Positions 38,830 to 49,839 are shown, counted from the stretch's first letter. The stretch: DNA of 64,000 nucleotides from Burkholderiales bacterium (GCA_022843925.1 JALHMS010000015.1:43205-107204); one strand, 5' to 3'. A program made the numbers and translations. The notes: generated from the sequence alone by a model not told the origin.

Positions 38830-41299
38830 TGCGTCGGTGAGCGCGTCGCGCCGAAAGGCCGCGTCCGCCCCCGTCGACGCCTGGTTCGCCGAACGTGGCT
38901 GGAAGCCCTTCCCGTTCCAGCGCGAGGTGTGGGACGCCTGTGGTGAGGGTGCCTCCGGCCTCCTGCACGCGACGACCGGAGCGGGGAAGACCTACGCCGT
39001 GTGGTTCGGCGCGATGCGCCACGTGGTGCCGGCCGTCGCCGGTGTCCGCGGGGCGCCGCCGCTGTCCGTCGTCTGGCTGACGCCGATGCGCGCGCTCGCG
39101 GCCGACACCGTGCGCGCCCTCGAAGCGACGTTGCCCGGCCTTGCACCTGCGTGGACCGTCGGCAGCCGCACCGGCGACACCTCGTCCGCCGAACGCGCGC
39201 GGCAGTCGAAGCGTCTGCCCACGGCGCTCGTCACGACGCCTGAGAGCCTGTCGCTCCTGCTCACGCGGGCCGATGCGCGGGAGCGGCTCGGCGGCGTGCG
39301 GGCGGTGATCGTCGACGAGTGGCACGAACTCATGGGCAACAAGCGCGGCGTGCAGGTGCAGCTCGCCATAGCGCGACTGCGGCGGTGGAACCCCGGGCTG
39401 ATCGTCTGGGGGCTATCGGCGACGCTCGGCAACCTCGACGAGGCGCGCGACGTCCTGCTGGGGCCGGGGGTGGGAGGGCGGCTGGTGCAGGGCAAGGTCG
39501 CGAAGCGCATCGAGATCGACACGCTGATTCCGAAGACCATCGAACGGTTCCCGTGGGCGGGTCACCTGGGCGTGCGACAGCGCGATGCGGTCGTACGCGA
39601 GATCGACGCCGCGGGCACCTCGCTGCTCTTCACCAACACGCGCTCGCAGGCGGAGCTGTGGTACCAGGCGCTGCTCGAAGCGCGACCCGACTGGGCGGGT
39701 CTCATCGCCCTGCACCACGGATCGCTCGATCGCGGGCTGCGCGACTGGGTGGAGGCGGGGCTCAAGGCCGGCACGTTGAAGGCCTGCGTCTGCACGTCGA
39801 GTCTCGATCTAGGAGTCGACTTCCTGCCCGTCGAGCGCGTGCTGCAGCTCGGCAGTCCGAAGGGTGTCGCGCGCCTAACGCAGCGGGCCGGGCGATCGGG
39901 GCATGCGCCGGGTCGCGTGTCGCGCGTCACGTGCATCCCGACGCACGCCCTCGAACTCGTCGAGGCCGCCGCCGCGCGTCGCGCTTCGAAGGCCGGCCGC
40001 ATCGAGTCGCGCCGGCCGCCGTCGAAGCCGATGGACGTCCTCGTCCAGCATCTCGTGACCGTCGCCCTCGGCGGCGGCTTCACGGCGGACGGACTGCTCG
40101 CGGAGATCCGGACGACGCACGCCTACCGCGACATCACCGACGACGAGTGGCGATGGGTGCTCGCGTTCGTCGTGCACGGTGGTGCGACGCTGGGCGCGTA
40201 TCCCGAGTACCACCGCGTGGTGCCGGACGACGCGGGCGTCCACGGCGTGCCGGATGCGCAGATCGCGAAGCGGCATCGCATGGGCATCGGCACGATCGTC
40301 AGCGACGCGTCGATGGAGGTGAAGTGGTTCTCCGGCGGGCGCATCGGCCACGTGGAGGAATCGTTCATCGCGATGATGAAGCCCGGCGACTGCTTCCTCT
40401 TCGCGGGGCGCCGTCTCGAGCTGGTGCGCGTGCACGAGATGTCCGCCCTGGTCCGCAAGGCGTCGTCCGACAAGGGCGCGGTGCCGCGGTGGCAGGGCGG
40501 CAAGATGCCCCTGTCGTCGGAACTCGCCGAGGCCGTCGTGGCGATCCTCGATGCTGCCGCCGACGGGCGCGTGGAGGATCCCGAAGTGGCGGCACTCTCG
40601 CCGCTCTTCGAGATCCAGCATCGGTGGTCGCATCTGCCGGGCTCGCGCGCGCTGCTGGTCGAGACCGTGAAGACGCGCGAGGGCCATCACCTCTTCTGCT
40701 TCCCGTTCGGCGGTCGGCACGTCCACACGGGCCTCGCGAACCTCGTGGCCTGGCGCATCGCGCGCGAGACGCCGGTGACGTTCTCGATCTGCGTGAACGA
40801 CTACGGCTTCGAGCTGCTGTCACCGGTGCCGGTGGACTGGCAGGGCGCCATCGGGCGAGGACTGTTCTCTGCCGACCGTCTGCTGGACGACATCCTGGAG
40901 AGCCTGAACGCGGGGCAGCTCGCGCGGGGCCGTTTTCGCGAGATCGCGCGCGTGGCGGGGCTCGTGTTCCAGGGGTTTCCCGGGCAGCCGAAGAGCACGC
41001 GGCAGCTGCAGGCGTCGAGCGAACTCTTCTTCGACGTCTTCCGGAAGTACGACCCCGACAATCTCCTGCTGCGTCAGGCGCAGCGCGAGGTGCTCGAGCA
41101 GGAACTGGAACTGACCCGGATGGAGCGGGTGCTGCGGGGCATCGCCGAACGGCCCGTGGCGTTCATGCGGCCACCGTACCCGACGCCGTTCGCGTTCCCC
41201 CTGATGATCGAGCGGATCCGCGAGAAGCTCAGCACCGAGAAGGTGGGCGATCGCGTGCAGCGGATGCTGGCGGAGATGGAGAAGCGTGCGGGTGGCTGA
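38813..41299 (+). CDS. Ligase-associated DEXH-box helicase (Lhr-like)
   Basis: ATTGAGKT Walker A, VDEWHEL box [37 protein letters not shown]. Confidence 0.92.
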   Translation: MSATPDASVSASRRKAASAPVDAWFAERGWKPFPFQREVWDACGEGASGLLHATTGAGKTYAVWFGAMRHVVPAVAGVRGAPPLSVVWLTPMRALAADTVRALEATLPGLAPAWTVGSRTGDTSSAERARQSKRLPTALVTTPESLSLLLTRADARERLGGVRAVIVDEWHELMGNKRGVQVQLAIARLRRWNPGLIVWGLSATLGNLDEARDVLLGPGVGGRLVQGKVAKRIEIDTLIPKTIERFPWAGHLGVRQRDAVVREIDAAGTSLLFTNTRSQAELWYQALLEARPDWAGLIALHHGSLDRGLRDWVEAGLKAGTLKACVCTSSLDLGVDFLPVERVLQLGSPKGVARLTQRAGRSGHAPGRVSRVTCIPTHALELVEAAAARRASKAGRIESRRPPSKPMDVLVQHLVTVALGGGFTADGLLAEIRTTHAYRDITDDEWRWVLAFVVHGGATLGAYPEYHRVVPDDAGVHGVPDAQIAKRHRMGIGTIVSDASMEVKWFSGGRIGHVEESFIAMMKPGDCFLFAGRRLELVRVHEMSALVRKASSDKGAVPRWQGGKMPLSSELAEAVVAILDAAADGRVEDPEVAALSPLFEIQHRWSHLPGSRALLVETVKTREGHHLFCFPFGGRHVHTGLANLVAWRIARETPVTFSICVNDYGFELLSPVPVDWQGAIGRGLFSADRLLDDILESLNAGQLARGRFREIARVAGLVFQGFPGQPKSTRQLQASSELFFDVFRKYDPDNLLLRQAQREVLEQELELTRMERVLRGIAERPVAFMRPPYPTPFAFPLMIERIREKLSTEKVGDRVQRMLAEMEKRAGG

Positions 41300-41340
41300 A
41301 CGCAAGCGCGCAGTCCCGGTGTCCGGGGTCCGAATGCAAG

Positions 41341-41370
41341 AGGGCCGGCGCCCCTCCGGACGCCGGCCCT
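41341..41370. terminator. Inverted repeat at convergent 3' ends (putative terminator)
   Basis: AGGGCCGGCG-cccctccgga-CGCCGGCCCT, perfect 10-bp stem between converging genes; no T-tract. Confidence 0.5.
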
Positions 41371-41407
41371 CCCGGTATCGCAGTCCCGCGCCGTCGCGGG
41401 CCGAATA

Positions 41408-41914
41408 TCAGTCGACACCGATCTGGTAGGTCTCGCGCTCCACTTCGACGATCTTGCCGGTCATCGCGTCGACCTCCACTTCCCACTCGACGCCGTCCTC
41501 ACCGACGATGTCGAATTCGTAAGAGGATGAGCCGTCGGACTCGACGCTGAACTCCGTCTCGACGATTTTTCCGGGCTTCGCCTTGAGCGCGATCTCCTGC
41601 GCTTCCTCGAGGCTGATCTTCGCCTTGAAAGCAGGATCGTCCGCGGAAGCGACTTCCTGTTCCTCCTCGGTGATCTTGCCGGTCTTGGCGTCGCACTCGA
41701 CCTCCCATTCCTTGCCGTCGTCGCCCAGGATGTCGAATTCGTAGATGGGCCTGCCCTTCTCGATCTCGGCTTCGAGCGAGACCACCTTGCCCGGGTGCTT
41801 GGCCAGCGCCGCCTTCATGCACGCTTCCATCTTCCCGTTGTGGGCATGGACGATCTGGGTGAAACCGCCGCAGAGCAGGGCGGTGGCGAGTGCGGCGACA
41901 TGCTTGATCTTCAT
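41408..41914 (-). CDS. Exported protein with two PepSY-like domains
   Basis: 168 aa; signal peptide; two copies of ...EFDI(L/V)G(D/E)DG(K/V)EWEVE(C/V)DA(K/M)TGKI. Confidence 0.87.
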   Translation of the reverse strand: MKIKHVAALATALLCGGFTQIVHAHNGKMEACMKAALAKHPGKVVSLEAEIEKGRPIYEFDILGDDGKEWEVECDAKTGKITEEEQEVASADDPAFKAKISLEEAQEIALKAKPGKIVETEFSVESDGSSSYEFDIVGEDGVEWEVEVDAMTGKIVEVERETYQIGVD

Positions 41915-42305
41915 GGAGACTCCTTGGACAGTGGTTCCGCCGACATGCGGATGCGATCGGCAGGTGTTCGCGTGTCTCCCCCCTGTCAACCCACGGGATG
42001 GTGCGTCTTGCGCACGGTTCTCCGTCACCGTCTGTGCGATATGGATTGCTTCATCGATGGCGTCATCCCGCGCTTGGGCGCTGGCAACGCATCGATGTTC
42101 CCGATCTTATTCCTGCCAGTCTGGCGTTGCATTCCCGGCGGACGCGGGAAAAAATCATAGCTGCATAGGAATACAGTTGTCCGGTCTCCGGGCGCGGCCG
42201 GTGGTCTCGTCGTAGCCTTCCTTGCGGACGCTCCCGGCGAGGCGGTCCGCGACCGCACGTCCGCCGTCGGGGATAATGCGGGTCCGTCCCTATTCCCGAG
42301 CCCGC

Positions 42306-43226
42306 ATGGCCATCCAGTGGTTCCCCGGACACATGACCACCGCCCGCGACAAGGCGGCCGAGACCATGGAGCGCACCGACGTGGTCATCGAGGTGGTCGA
42401 TGCGCGTCTTCCGGAAGCGAGCACCAACCCGATGATCCGCGCCCTGCGCGAGCATCGGCAGCGGCCCTGTCTCGAGGTGCTGAACAAGTCCGACCTCGCC
42501 GACCCGGTCGCAACGCGCGCGTGGCTCGAGCACTACAACGCACAGAAGGGCGTCACCGCGGTGGCGATCTCGTGCAAGAACCCGTCGGATGTCGCTAAGG
42601 TGCTGCCGCTCTGCCGGAAGATCGCCCCGCACCGCGATTCCGCGGCGAAGCCGCTGCGACTCATGATCATGGGCATCCCGAACGTGGGGAAGTCGACGTT
42701 GATGAACGCGCTCCTGAAGCGTCGCGTCGCGAAGGTCGGCGACGAACCGGCCGTGACGAAATCGCAGCAGAGCCTCGAACTCGACGTGCGTACGCTCCTC
42801 ACCGATACCCCCGGTCTGATGTGGCCGAAGATCCGCTACGACAGTGACGGCTTCATGCTGGCGGCGAGTCACGCGGTCGGCACCAACGCGGTGATCGAGG
42901 AGGAGGTCGCGACCTTCCTCGCGGCGAATCTTCTCGAACGGTATCCGGCGTTGCTGACGGCGCGCTACGGATTCAAGACGGAGGGCATGGACGCCGTGGC
43001 CGTCGTGGAGGCGGTGGGAAGGCGCCGCGGATGCCAGCTGCGCGGCGGCGGGCTCGATCTCGAGAAGGCAGCGCTGATCCTGCTCACCGACTATCGCCAG
43101 GGATCCCTGGGGCGCATCAGTCTGGAGACGCCCAAGACCCGGCGGGCGATGATCGCGGCCAACGAGATCGTGGTCGCGCCGGTCGCGGGGCAGGAGCCGC
43201 TCGAGGATGCCGACGGGGAGGCGTAG
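42306..43226 (+). CDS. ylqF: Ribosome biogenesis GTPase YlqF/RbgA
   Basis: MAIQWFPGHMTTARDKAAE; circularly permuted GTPase motifs NKSD, GIPNVGKSTLMN, DTPG. Confidence 0.92.
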   Translation: MAIQWFPGHMTTARDKAAETMERTDVVIEVVDARLPEASTNPMIRALREHRQRPCLEVLNKSDLADPVATRAWLEHYNAQKGVTAVAISCKNPSDVAKVLPLCRKIAPHRDSAAKPLRLMIMGIPNVGKSTLMNALLKRRVAKVGDEPAVTKSQQSLELDVRTLLTDTPGLMWPKIRYDSDGFMLAASHAVGTNAVIEEEVATFLAANLLERYPALLTARYGFKTEGMDAVAVVEAVGRRRGCQLRGGGLDLEKAALILLTDYRQGSLGRISLETPKTRRAMIAANEIVVAPVAGQEPLEDADGEA

Positions 43227-43231
43227 TTGAT

Positions 43232-43960
43232 TTCGTGGGTCGAGCACCGCTCGACGCGGCGTCGGCTTGGGTGCTTCGACGAATCCAGGAACGCGCGCGT
43301 CGGGCGGAGCCCGACCCACGGGGGTGTTCTCGGCGCCGACGAGTCCAGTGGCGAGGATATTCGTGGGTCGAGCACCGCTCGACGCGGCGTCGGCTTGGGT
43401 GCTTCGACGAATCCAGGAACGCGCGCGTCGGGCGAAGCCCGACCCACGGGGGTTGTTTTCAGCGCCGCAGGTTCCAGTCGCGATGACTTTCGTGGGTCGA
43501 GCACCGCTCGACGCGGCGTCGGCTCGGGTGCTTCGACGAATCCAGGAACGCGCGCGTCGGGCGAAGCCCGACCCACGGGGGTTGTTTTCAGCGCCGCAGG
43601 TTCCAGTCGCGATGACTTTCGTGGGTCGAGCACCGCTCGACACGGCGTCGGCTCGGGTGCTTCGACGAATCCAGGAACGCGCGCGTCGGGCGAAGCCCGA
43701 CCCACGGGGGTTGTCTTCAGCGCCGGAGGCATCCAGTGGCGATGCCATTGCGTGGGTCGAGCACCGCTCGACGCGGCGTCGGCTCGGGTGCTTCGACGAA
43801 TCCAGGAACGCGCGCGTCGGGCGAAGCCCGACCCACGGGGGTTGTTTTCAGCGCTGGAGGTTCCATTCGCGACGACTTTCGTGGGTCGAGCACCGCTCGA
43901 CGCGGCGTGGCCTTGGGCATCTCGACGAATCCAGGAACGCACGCGTCGGACGGAGCCCGC
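43232..43960 (-). repeat. Family B tandem array in opposite orientation, 128-131-bp period, 6 units
   Basis: CGTGGGTCGAGCACCGCTCGAC at 43234, 43362, 43491, 43620, 43751 and 43880. Confidence 0.95.
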
Positions 43961-43980
43961 CCACCCCGTCCTGCCTCGAC

Positions 43981-44631
43981 CTACCAAGCCTTCGGTGGCG
44001 CCCTCAGGATCACGGCACAGGTGGCTTCCTGGGCGATGTATCCGCCCCGCTTCAGGTCCGCGATGATGCGACCCACCATTTCGCGGGACGCGCCGATCCG
44101 CTTCGCGATGTCCACGTTCGTGAGCCTGCCGGGGATCATCAGCCGGCCGTTCTCCTCGACGGCCGCGTCGAGCAGGTGACGGGCGACGCGGCCATAGACG
44201 TCGAGCAACGCCAGGTTGCCCACGGTGCGGGTGAGGACGCGCACGCGCCCGATGAGCATGCGAGCGAGGGCGGATGCCGCCTTCGGATTCGCCTCCAGGT
44301 AGGCCTCCAACTCCTCGCGGGTGAGGACGGAACAGCGGGTCGGTTCCATCGTGGCGACCGACGCTGATCGGGGACCATGGTCCAGCATCATTTCCCCGAA
44401 GTGCTCGCCGGCGCCGTGCTCCCCCAGCAGCACCTCGCGTCCATCCTCGTCCGCGAGGTAGACCCGCACGCGGCCCGAGAGCACCACGAACATCGTGTCG
44501 CCGTGGTCCCCCTCCTGGATGACGACGGTGTTCCGGGCGTAGCTGCGAACGGTACCGATCGCGGCGAGGGCTTCGACGGTGTCCCGCGGCAGTTGCCAGA
44601 GCGGGTGCTCGGAAGGTGGTGGCTTCGTCAT
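43981..44631 (-). CDS. Crp/Fnr-family transcriptional regulator
   Basis: 216 aa; cNMP-binding GDHGDTMFVVLSGRVRVYLADEDGREVLLGEHGAGEHFGEM; HTH IAKRIGASREMVGRIIADLKRGG. Confidence 0.9.
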   Translation of the reverse strand: MTKPPPSEHPLWQLPRDTVEALAAIGTVRSYARNTVVIQEGDHGDTMFVVLSGRVRVYLADEDGREVLLGEHGAGEHFGEMMLDHGPRSASVATMEPTRCSVLTREELEAYLEANPKAASALARMLIGRVRVLTRTVGNLALLDVYGRVARHLLDAAVEENGRLMIPGRLTNVDIAKRIGASREMVGRIIADLKRGGYIAQEATCAVILRAPPKAW

Positions 44632-44668
44632 GGGGATGGGAGGGTCGGCGAGGTCCCGGGTCGCGCCG

Positions 44669-45442
44669 CTATGGCGCCTTCGACGCGTCGCGCCGGGCGG
44701 CAAGGAAGCGGGCCATCGCGGCCTGCGGCTCACCGCTTGCGTACGCGGTACGTTGGGCGACGATGGCGGCATCCAGCGCACCTTCGAACGCGGCGTCGGT
44801 CTGGGCGCGGAAGCGCTGCTTGGTGAGGCGCATGGCGGTCACCGGCTGCGCGGCGAGGCGTTCGGCGAGACCGAGGGCGGTCGGGAACACGTCGGCCTGC
44901 GGCACGAGGCGACTCAGGAGCCCCATCTCCCACGCCCGCTGCCCGGTCACGAGGTCCCCCAGCAGCGACAATTCCACGTTGTGACCGAGCGTCGTGTGCC
45001 ACGCCATCATCTGCGAGCCCACGATCGATGCGAGGCCGGCGCGGATTTCCGGCTGTCCGATGCGCATCTCCGGATAGCCCACGCGGAGATCGCAGCACAG
45101 GCCGATCTGGAAGCCGGCGCCCGCCGCGGTGCCGTTGAAGGCGGCGACCGCGGGCTTGTCCAGCGCGCGCACGGCGCGGTACATCCGATGGTTGGCGGTG
45201 AGCCATGCAGCGACATCGTCGATGCCGTAGGTGGCGGTCTCGCCGAGATCCTGCCCGCTGCAGAACGCACGTTCCCCGGCCCCCGTGATGATCACCGCCC
45301 TGATCGCGTCGTCGGCATCCGCCGCGGCCAGCGCAGCGATCAGGCGGTCGCGCAGCGCGGTGTCGATCGCGTTCATCGACGCCGGGCGATGCAGTGTCAG
45401 GACGCGTACGCTTCCGTGGGTGTCTTCGAGGAGGGAGTCCAT
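44669..45442 (-). CDS. Enoyl-CoA hydratase/isomerase-family protein
   Basis: 257 aa; HRPASMNAID, AGERAFCSGQDL, AAVAAFNGTAAGAGF. Confidence 0.9.
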   Translation of the reverse strand: MDSLLEDTHGSVRVLTLHRPASMNAIDTALRDRLIAALAAADADDAIRAVIITGAGERAFCSGQDLGETATYGIDDVAAWLTANHRMYRAVRALDKPAVAAFNGTAAGAGFQIGLCCDLRVGYPEMRIGQPEIRAGLASIVGSQMMAWHTTLGHNVELSLLGDLVTGQRAWEMGLLSRLVPQADVFPTALGLAERLAAQPVTAMRLTKQRFRAQTDAAFEGALDAAIVAQRTAYASGEPQAAMARFLAARRDASKAP

Positions 45443-45474
45443 CGTCGTCCGATCGTCGGATGGGGAGGGAGGCG

Positions 45475-45951
45475 CTACTTCACGTTCCGCTCGGCGACCA
45501 CGTCGATCAGCCGGACCTCGAAGATCAGCGTGGAGTTCGGCGGCACTTCCCCGAACGCGAGCCGGTCGCCGTAGCCCATGCGCGGCGGAATCACGAGCGT
45601 GCGTTCGCCACCGACCTTCATCCCGAGGACGCCGCGATCGACACCGCTGATCATCCGCCCCACGCCGATCAACACCGACAGCGGGACGCCTCGCTCGATG
45701 GAGCTGTCGAAGCGTGCGCCCTTGCGCTCCGGCTTCGTGAGGTCGTAGACGAAGCCCTCGTAATCGATGACCACGAACTTGCCGGGCTCGGCCTCGGGAC
45801 CGTCGCCCACCTTGCGCTCGATCACGACGGTCTTCTTCTGGACGCTGTCGGGCAGCGTGTCCGTGAACTGCAGCTGGCGGTCCTGGGCGACCCCGGGCAA
45901 CGGCAGGCCGGCGGCGAGGACGAGCAGCAGAATGACGAAACGGCGTGGCAC
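45475..45951 (-). CDS. FKBP-type peptidyl-prolyl cis-trans isomerase
   Basis: 158 aa; signal peptide; VIDYEGFVYD, GVLGMKVGGERTLVIPPRMGYGD, PPNSTLIFEVRLIDV. Confidence 0.9.
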   Translation of the reverse strand: MPRRFVILLLVLAAGLPLPGVAQDRQLQFTDTLPDSVQKKTVVIERKVGDGPEAEPGKFVVIDYEGFVYDLTKPERKGARFDSSIERGVPLSVLIGVGRMISGVDRGVLGMKVGGERTLVIPPRMGYGDRLAFGEVPPNSTLIFEVRLIDVVAERNVK

Positions 45952-46021
45952 GGCGATGCTCCGGGCGGAAATGGTCCGGGTCGAGGATACCGCAGGGGCT
46001 GTGGAGTGTCCCTGGACGGCC

Positions 46022-46675
46022 TCAGTCGAGCGCGAGGAGCGCGCGGACCGCGTCGCGCCGCGGCAGGCGTTCCGGGTCGATGACGACGTGGCGCAGGCCG
46101 GCGCGCGCGAGGGTCGTGCTCACGGCGGCAGGGGGGCCTTCCGGCGTTGCGAGATCCGCGAGGGCGACGACGGCGAGGTCGGGGCGGCAGACGACGAGCG
46201 TGAAGACGTGGCCGCGCGCGATCCCGGCGTCCGCGACGATCTCGCCGAGGGAGACCCGGGCGAACACGAGGTGATCGGGGAGCGCGGTGCGGAACACCAG
46301 AAAGGCCAGCTTCGCGGGGCCCGACAGCAGTGGTGCCGCTTTCGCGGCGGACGGGGGCGCGGCTGGTGATGCCGGTGGCAATGCCCGCGGTCCCGACGGT
46401 GCGGCGACTGCGGATGGCGTCGGCGGCAAGGCGCCCGTGGCCGGGCGAGCGGCCTCCGTGACAGTCTCCGGCGGCAGCGGCGCATCGCCCACGCGGTGCG
46501 TCGCGACGAACTGTTCGAGTTCGTTCGCGCGCTCGTCGCGGCGGGCCTTGCCCTTCGGGAGGTCCAGCTTCATGCCGCTGCCGCCCTCGCCCTTGAGGTG
46601 CCGCATCAGCCGATACCACCCGATGAGCACCCCGCCCATCAGGATGAAACCGATCACGACGTTCATCCAGTCCAT
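46022..46675 (-). CDS. Hypothetical membrane-anchored protein
   Basis: 217-aa ORF with N-terminal TM WMNVVIGFILMGGVLIGWYRLMRHLKG and Pro/Ala-rich linker. Confidence 0.65.
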   Translation of the reverse strand: MDWMNVVIGFILMGGVLIGWYRLMRHLKGEGGSGMKLDLPKGKARRDERANELEQFVATHRVGDAPLPPETVTEAARPATGALPPTPSAVAAPSGPRALPPASPAAPPSAAKAAPLLSGPAKLAFLVFRTALPDHLVFARVSLGEIVADAGIARGHVFTLVVCRPDLAVVALADLATPEGPPAAVSTTLARAGLRHVVIDPERLPRRDAVRALLALD

Positions 46676-46787
46676 GGTTTTCGAGGAAGGTGGCGACGGG
46701 TTCGAGTGTAGCCGGACAACGATCCTGCCTTTCGGCGGTCGTCTCCCTTAGAATCGAGGGTCTACCCACCCACCACGAGGAGCACAC

Positions 46788-46916
46788 ATGGGCGCTGGCG
46801 ACGTACGTACGCGGAAGGGCAAGATCAAGAACGGCAGCTATGGCAAGACCCGTCCGGGACGCAACAAGAAGGCGCCGCCGCCTTTGAAGCCGGGGCTGCG
46901 TCCCCGCGCGAAGTAA
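46788..46916 (+). CDS. 30S ribosomal protein THX
   Basis: 42-aa ORF MGAGDVRTRKGKIKNGSYGKTRPGRNKKAPPPLKPGLRPRAK resembling the THX signature (MGKGDxRTxRGKIxxGxYGKxRP); RBS GAGGAG; too short for the supplied ORF track. Confidence 0.87.
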   Translation: MGAGDVRTRKGKIKNGSYGKTRPGRNKKAPPPLKPGLRPRAK

Positions 46917-47045
46917 GGCGCCGGGCCGGGGCTGCGCCGCGGCTCGAAGCAGGGCGGGCAGCCGCGGGGTCAGGTGCCCGCATCGCCCGGCTCCGCGTGC
47001 CGGCCTTCGATACCTGCCCCCTTCTCCTCCCATCCTCCTCGCACC

Positions 47046-48734
47046 GTGGCCTTCGATCGCTATCTCCGTCATGCGGATCTGGTCGCGGCGCTCCGTGCGC
47101 TCGTGGCCGATCACCCGGATCTCTTCGGTATCGAGACCATCGGCCACAGCCACGAGGGGCGCGAGATCCTGGCGGTCACGGCCACCTGCATCCGCACGGG
47201 TCCGGCCGCGGACAAGCCCGCCTTCTGGGTCGACGGCAACATCCACGCGACCGAGGTCGCCGGCTCGATGGCGTGTCTATACTTCCTGCAGCACCTCGCC
47301 CGGGAGTACGGCCGCGATCCCGAGGTGACGCGCGCACTCGACACGCGCGCTTTCTACGTCGCACCACGCCTGAACCCCGACGGCGCCGAGTGGGCGCTGG
47401 CCGATGTCCCGAAGCTCATCCGGTCGTCCACGCGCCCGTATCCGTACGACGAAACTCCCGTGGGCGGGCTCCGCCGGGAGGACATCGACGGTGACGGGCG
47501 TGTCCTCACGATGCGCCTGCGCGACGACAACGGTCCGTGGAAGGTGAGCGATCGCGATCCGCGGCTGCTTGTGCGTCGCGATCCGGTCGAGACCGGCGGG
47601 ACCTACTACCGCTTGCTGCCCGAGGGCTTCGTCGACGAGCACGACGGCGTCACGATCGGCATGCAGGCCATCCGCGAAGGGCTCGACCTCAACCGGAACT
47701 TCCCGGCGCACTGGCGGCAGGAACACGAACAGCACGGCGCGGGCCCGTTCCCGACCTCCGAGCCCGAAGTGCGGGCCTCCGTCGCGTTCATCGCGTCGCA
47801 TCCGAACATCACCGGCGGCGTCGCCTTCCACACCTACAGCGGCGTGCTGCTGCGTCCGTATTCCCACCTCGCCGACGACACCCTGCCGGCCGAGGACCTC
47901 TGGACGTACCAGAAGCTCGGCGCGAAGGGGACCGAACTCACGGGCTATCCGAACATCTCGGTCTTCCACGACTTCCGCTATCACCCGAAGGAGGTCATCA
48001 CCGGCTCCTTCGACGACTGGCTCTACGAGCACGCCGGCGTCTTCGCCTGGACGGTCGAGATCTGGAGCCCGCAGCGCGAGGCCGGCATCTCGGACTACCG
48101 GTTCATCGAGTGGTACCGCGAGCATCCGGTCGAGGACGACCTCGCGTTGCTCGCCTGGAACGACGGTCCGCTGAAGGGCGAAGGCTTCGTGCCGTGGTAT
48201 CCCTTCGAGCATCCGCAGCTGGGGCCGGTCGAGCTGGGTGGCTGGAACGCCCTCTACACGTGGAGCAATCCGCCCCGCGCGATGCTCGAGCGCGAAGTGG
48301 CGCGCTTCCCGGCGTGGCTCGTCTGGCATGCGCTGGTCTCGCCGAGACTCGAACTCTTCCGCGCTGACGTCGAGGCGCTCGGCCCCGACACATGGCGCGT
48401 GCGCCTCGTGGTGCACAACACCGGCTGGCTGCCCACGTACGTGACGAAGCGGGGCCTCGCGAACAAGCTCTGCCGCGGGGTCGTCGCCACGATCGCACTG
48501 CCGGACGGTGTCGCACTCGTCACCGGCGCGGCGCGGACCGAAGCGGGCCAGCTGGAAGGCCGCGCCTACAAGTCGTCCGCACCCTCCGCATGGTCGGGGT
48601 GGGGCGGCGACACCACCGCCGATCGCGCGAAGTTCGAATGGGTCGTCCGCGGCCCAGGCGGCAGCCGGCTGCAGCTCGCTGCCCGCCATGACCGTGCGGG
48701 GGCGGTCAGCGTCGACATCGTTCTCCAGGCCTGA
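47046..48734 (+). CDS. M14-family zinc carboxypeptidase
   Basis: GTG start; HSHEGREI, DGNIHATEVAGS zinc site, NPDG, RNFPAHW, GVAFHTYSG. Confidence 0.85.
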   Translation: MAFDRYLRHADLVAALRALVADHPDLFGIETIGHSHEGREILAVTATCIRTGPAADKPAFWVDGNIHATEVAGSMACLYFLQHLAREYGRDPEVTRALDTRAFYVAPRLNPDGAEWALADVPKLIRSSTRPYPYDETPVGGLRREDIDGDGRVLTMRLRDDNGPWKVSDRDPRLLVRRDPVETGGTYYRLLPEGFVDEHDGVTIGMQAIREGLDLNRNFPAHWRQEHEQHGAGPFPTSEPEVRASVAFIASHPNITGGVAFHTYSGVLLRPYSHLADDTLPAEDLWTYQKLGAKGTELTGYPNISVFHDFRYHPKEVITGSFDDWLYEHAGVFAWTVEIWSPQREAGISDYRFIEWYREHPVEDDLALLAWNDGPLKGEGFVPWYPFEHPQLGPVELGGWNALYTWSNPPRAMLEREVARFPAWLVWHALVSPRLELFRADVEALGPDTWRVRLVVHNTGWLPTYVTKRGLANKLCRGVVATIALPDGVALVTGAARTEAGQLEGRAYKSSAPSAWSGWGGDTTADRAKFEWVVRGPGGSRLQLAARHDRAGAVSVDIVLQA

Positions 48735-48858
48735 TCGCAGGCCCTCCGCGCCGGGGCCGGGAGGCGGGCCTCTCAAGCGATGGGACGCGGCACCGTTATC
48801 TCCTCCCGGGCGCGCATGCTTTGCGGTGTGGGCGGGCCGCGAACCGAGGAGAACGAAC

Positions 48859-49839
48859 TTGCAGACGACGGTAGACACCGGGACGGCCCGGGTGATCGAG
48901 CCCTTCGCCCCGCCCCTCCTGGCGCCGGACGACGAGTGGAAACTTTCCGACCTGTTCCTCAACTGGCACCGCCTCGCCCAGGGCGGTGATCTCGTGCTGC
49001 CCATCTCGCCTCTGGCGATCCGGCTGATCACCGTGGACCCCGACGATGCCGCCGCCCCCGCCCAGGTCGTCGAGATCATCGAGAGCGACCCCATCCTCAC
49101 GGCCCGCATCCTCGGCCTGGCGAATGCCGCGGTCTTCGCCGGTTCCGGACGACCGATCCTCGACATCCGTACCGCGGTGATGCGTCTCGGGCTCCAGACC
49201 GCGTTGCGAGTGGCCCTCGCCCAGCTCGCCGCCATCTGGATGCGCAAGTCGACCACGATGCCCGACCGCCGCCTGCTGCGCGGCCTGTGGCACGAGTACC
49301 TCCGCACGGCCTTCTGCGCCCACGAGATGGCGCGGGCGCTGCACCTCGAGGGTGGCGTGCCCGGGATGGCGTACGCCGGCGGTCTGCTCCACGACGTCGG
49401 CACCCTCGCGCTCTGCAGCGCGCTGCCGGAACCCATGACCCGATTCATCCGCGCCGGCATGTGCAAGGGCACACCGCTCTACCGCGAGTTCGTCGAGGCG
49501 CACACCTGCCTCGGCGAGGAACTCCTCATCTCCTGTGGCGCGCCGGCCGAGCTGGCCGAGGCGGCACGGCGGCACCACGATGGCCTCGCCCTCGACGCCG
49601 CCGTCTCCACGCTGCTGGTGCTGCTGGCGGACCACCTGCACGACGCAGTCCTTGCGCACGCCGCCAGCACCGCGATGCCGCTTCCCGACGATCTGCCCGC
49701 CACATGCTTCGACGCACCGACCCGCGCGGTGAGCGACACGGTGGAAAGCCTGGGCCTCGACATGCAGCTCGACGACATCGTGGTCGCGGTCGCCCGCGAT
49801 CTGGAGCGGATCGACGCGCTGGCCGGGGACTTCCTCTAG
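48859..49839 (+). CDS. HDOD-domain protein (TTG start)
   Basis: PISPLAIRLITVDPDDAAAPAQVVEIIESDPILTARILGLANAAVF...LLHDVGTL; GAGGAGAAC upstream. Confidence 0.83.
   Translation: MQTTVDTGTARVIEPFAPPLLAPDDEWKLSDLFLNWHRLAQGGDLVLPISPLAIRLITVDPDDAAAPAQVVEIIESDPILTARILGLANAAVFAGSGRPILDIRTAVMRLGLQTALRVALAQLAAIWMRKSTTMPDRRLLRGLWHEYLRTAFCAHEMARALHLEGGVPGMAYAGGLLHDVGTLALCSALPEPMTRFIRAGMCKGTPLYREFVEAHTCLGEELLISCGAPAELAEAARRHHDGLALDAAVSTLLVLLADHLHDAVLAHAASTAMPLPDDLPATCFDAPTRAVSDTVESLGLDMQLDDIVVAVARDLERIDALAGDFL

Noticed and set aside
42130-42152. TTCCCGGCGGACGCGGGAAAAAA as a terminator
   Set aside because: Short 6-bp stem followed by A's on the plus strand (no T-tract after the stem on either strand)
42063-44367. 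ORFs 42063..43748 (-), 43091..43987 (-), 43227..44066 (+), 43267..44367 (+)
   Set aside because: Produced by the family B array and antisense to ylqF and crp/fnr; no coherent domain
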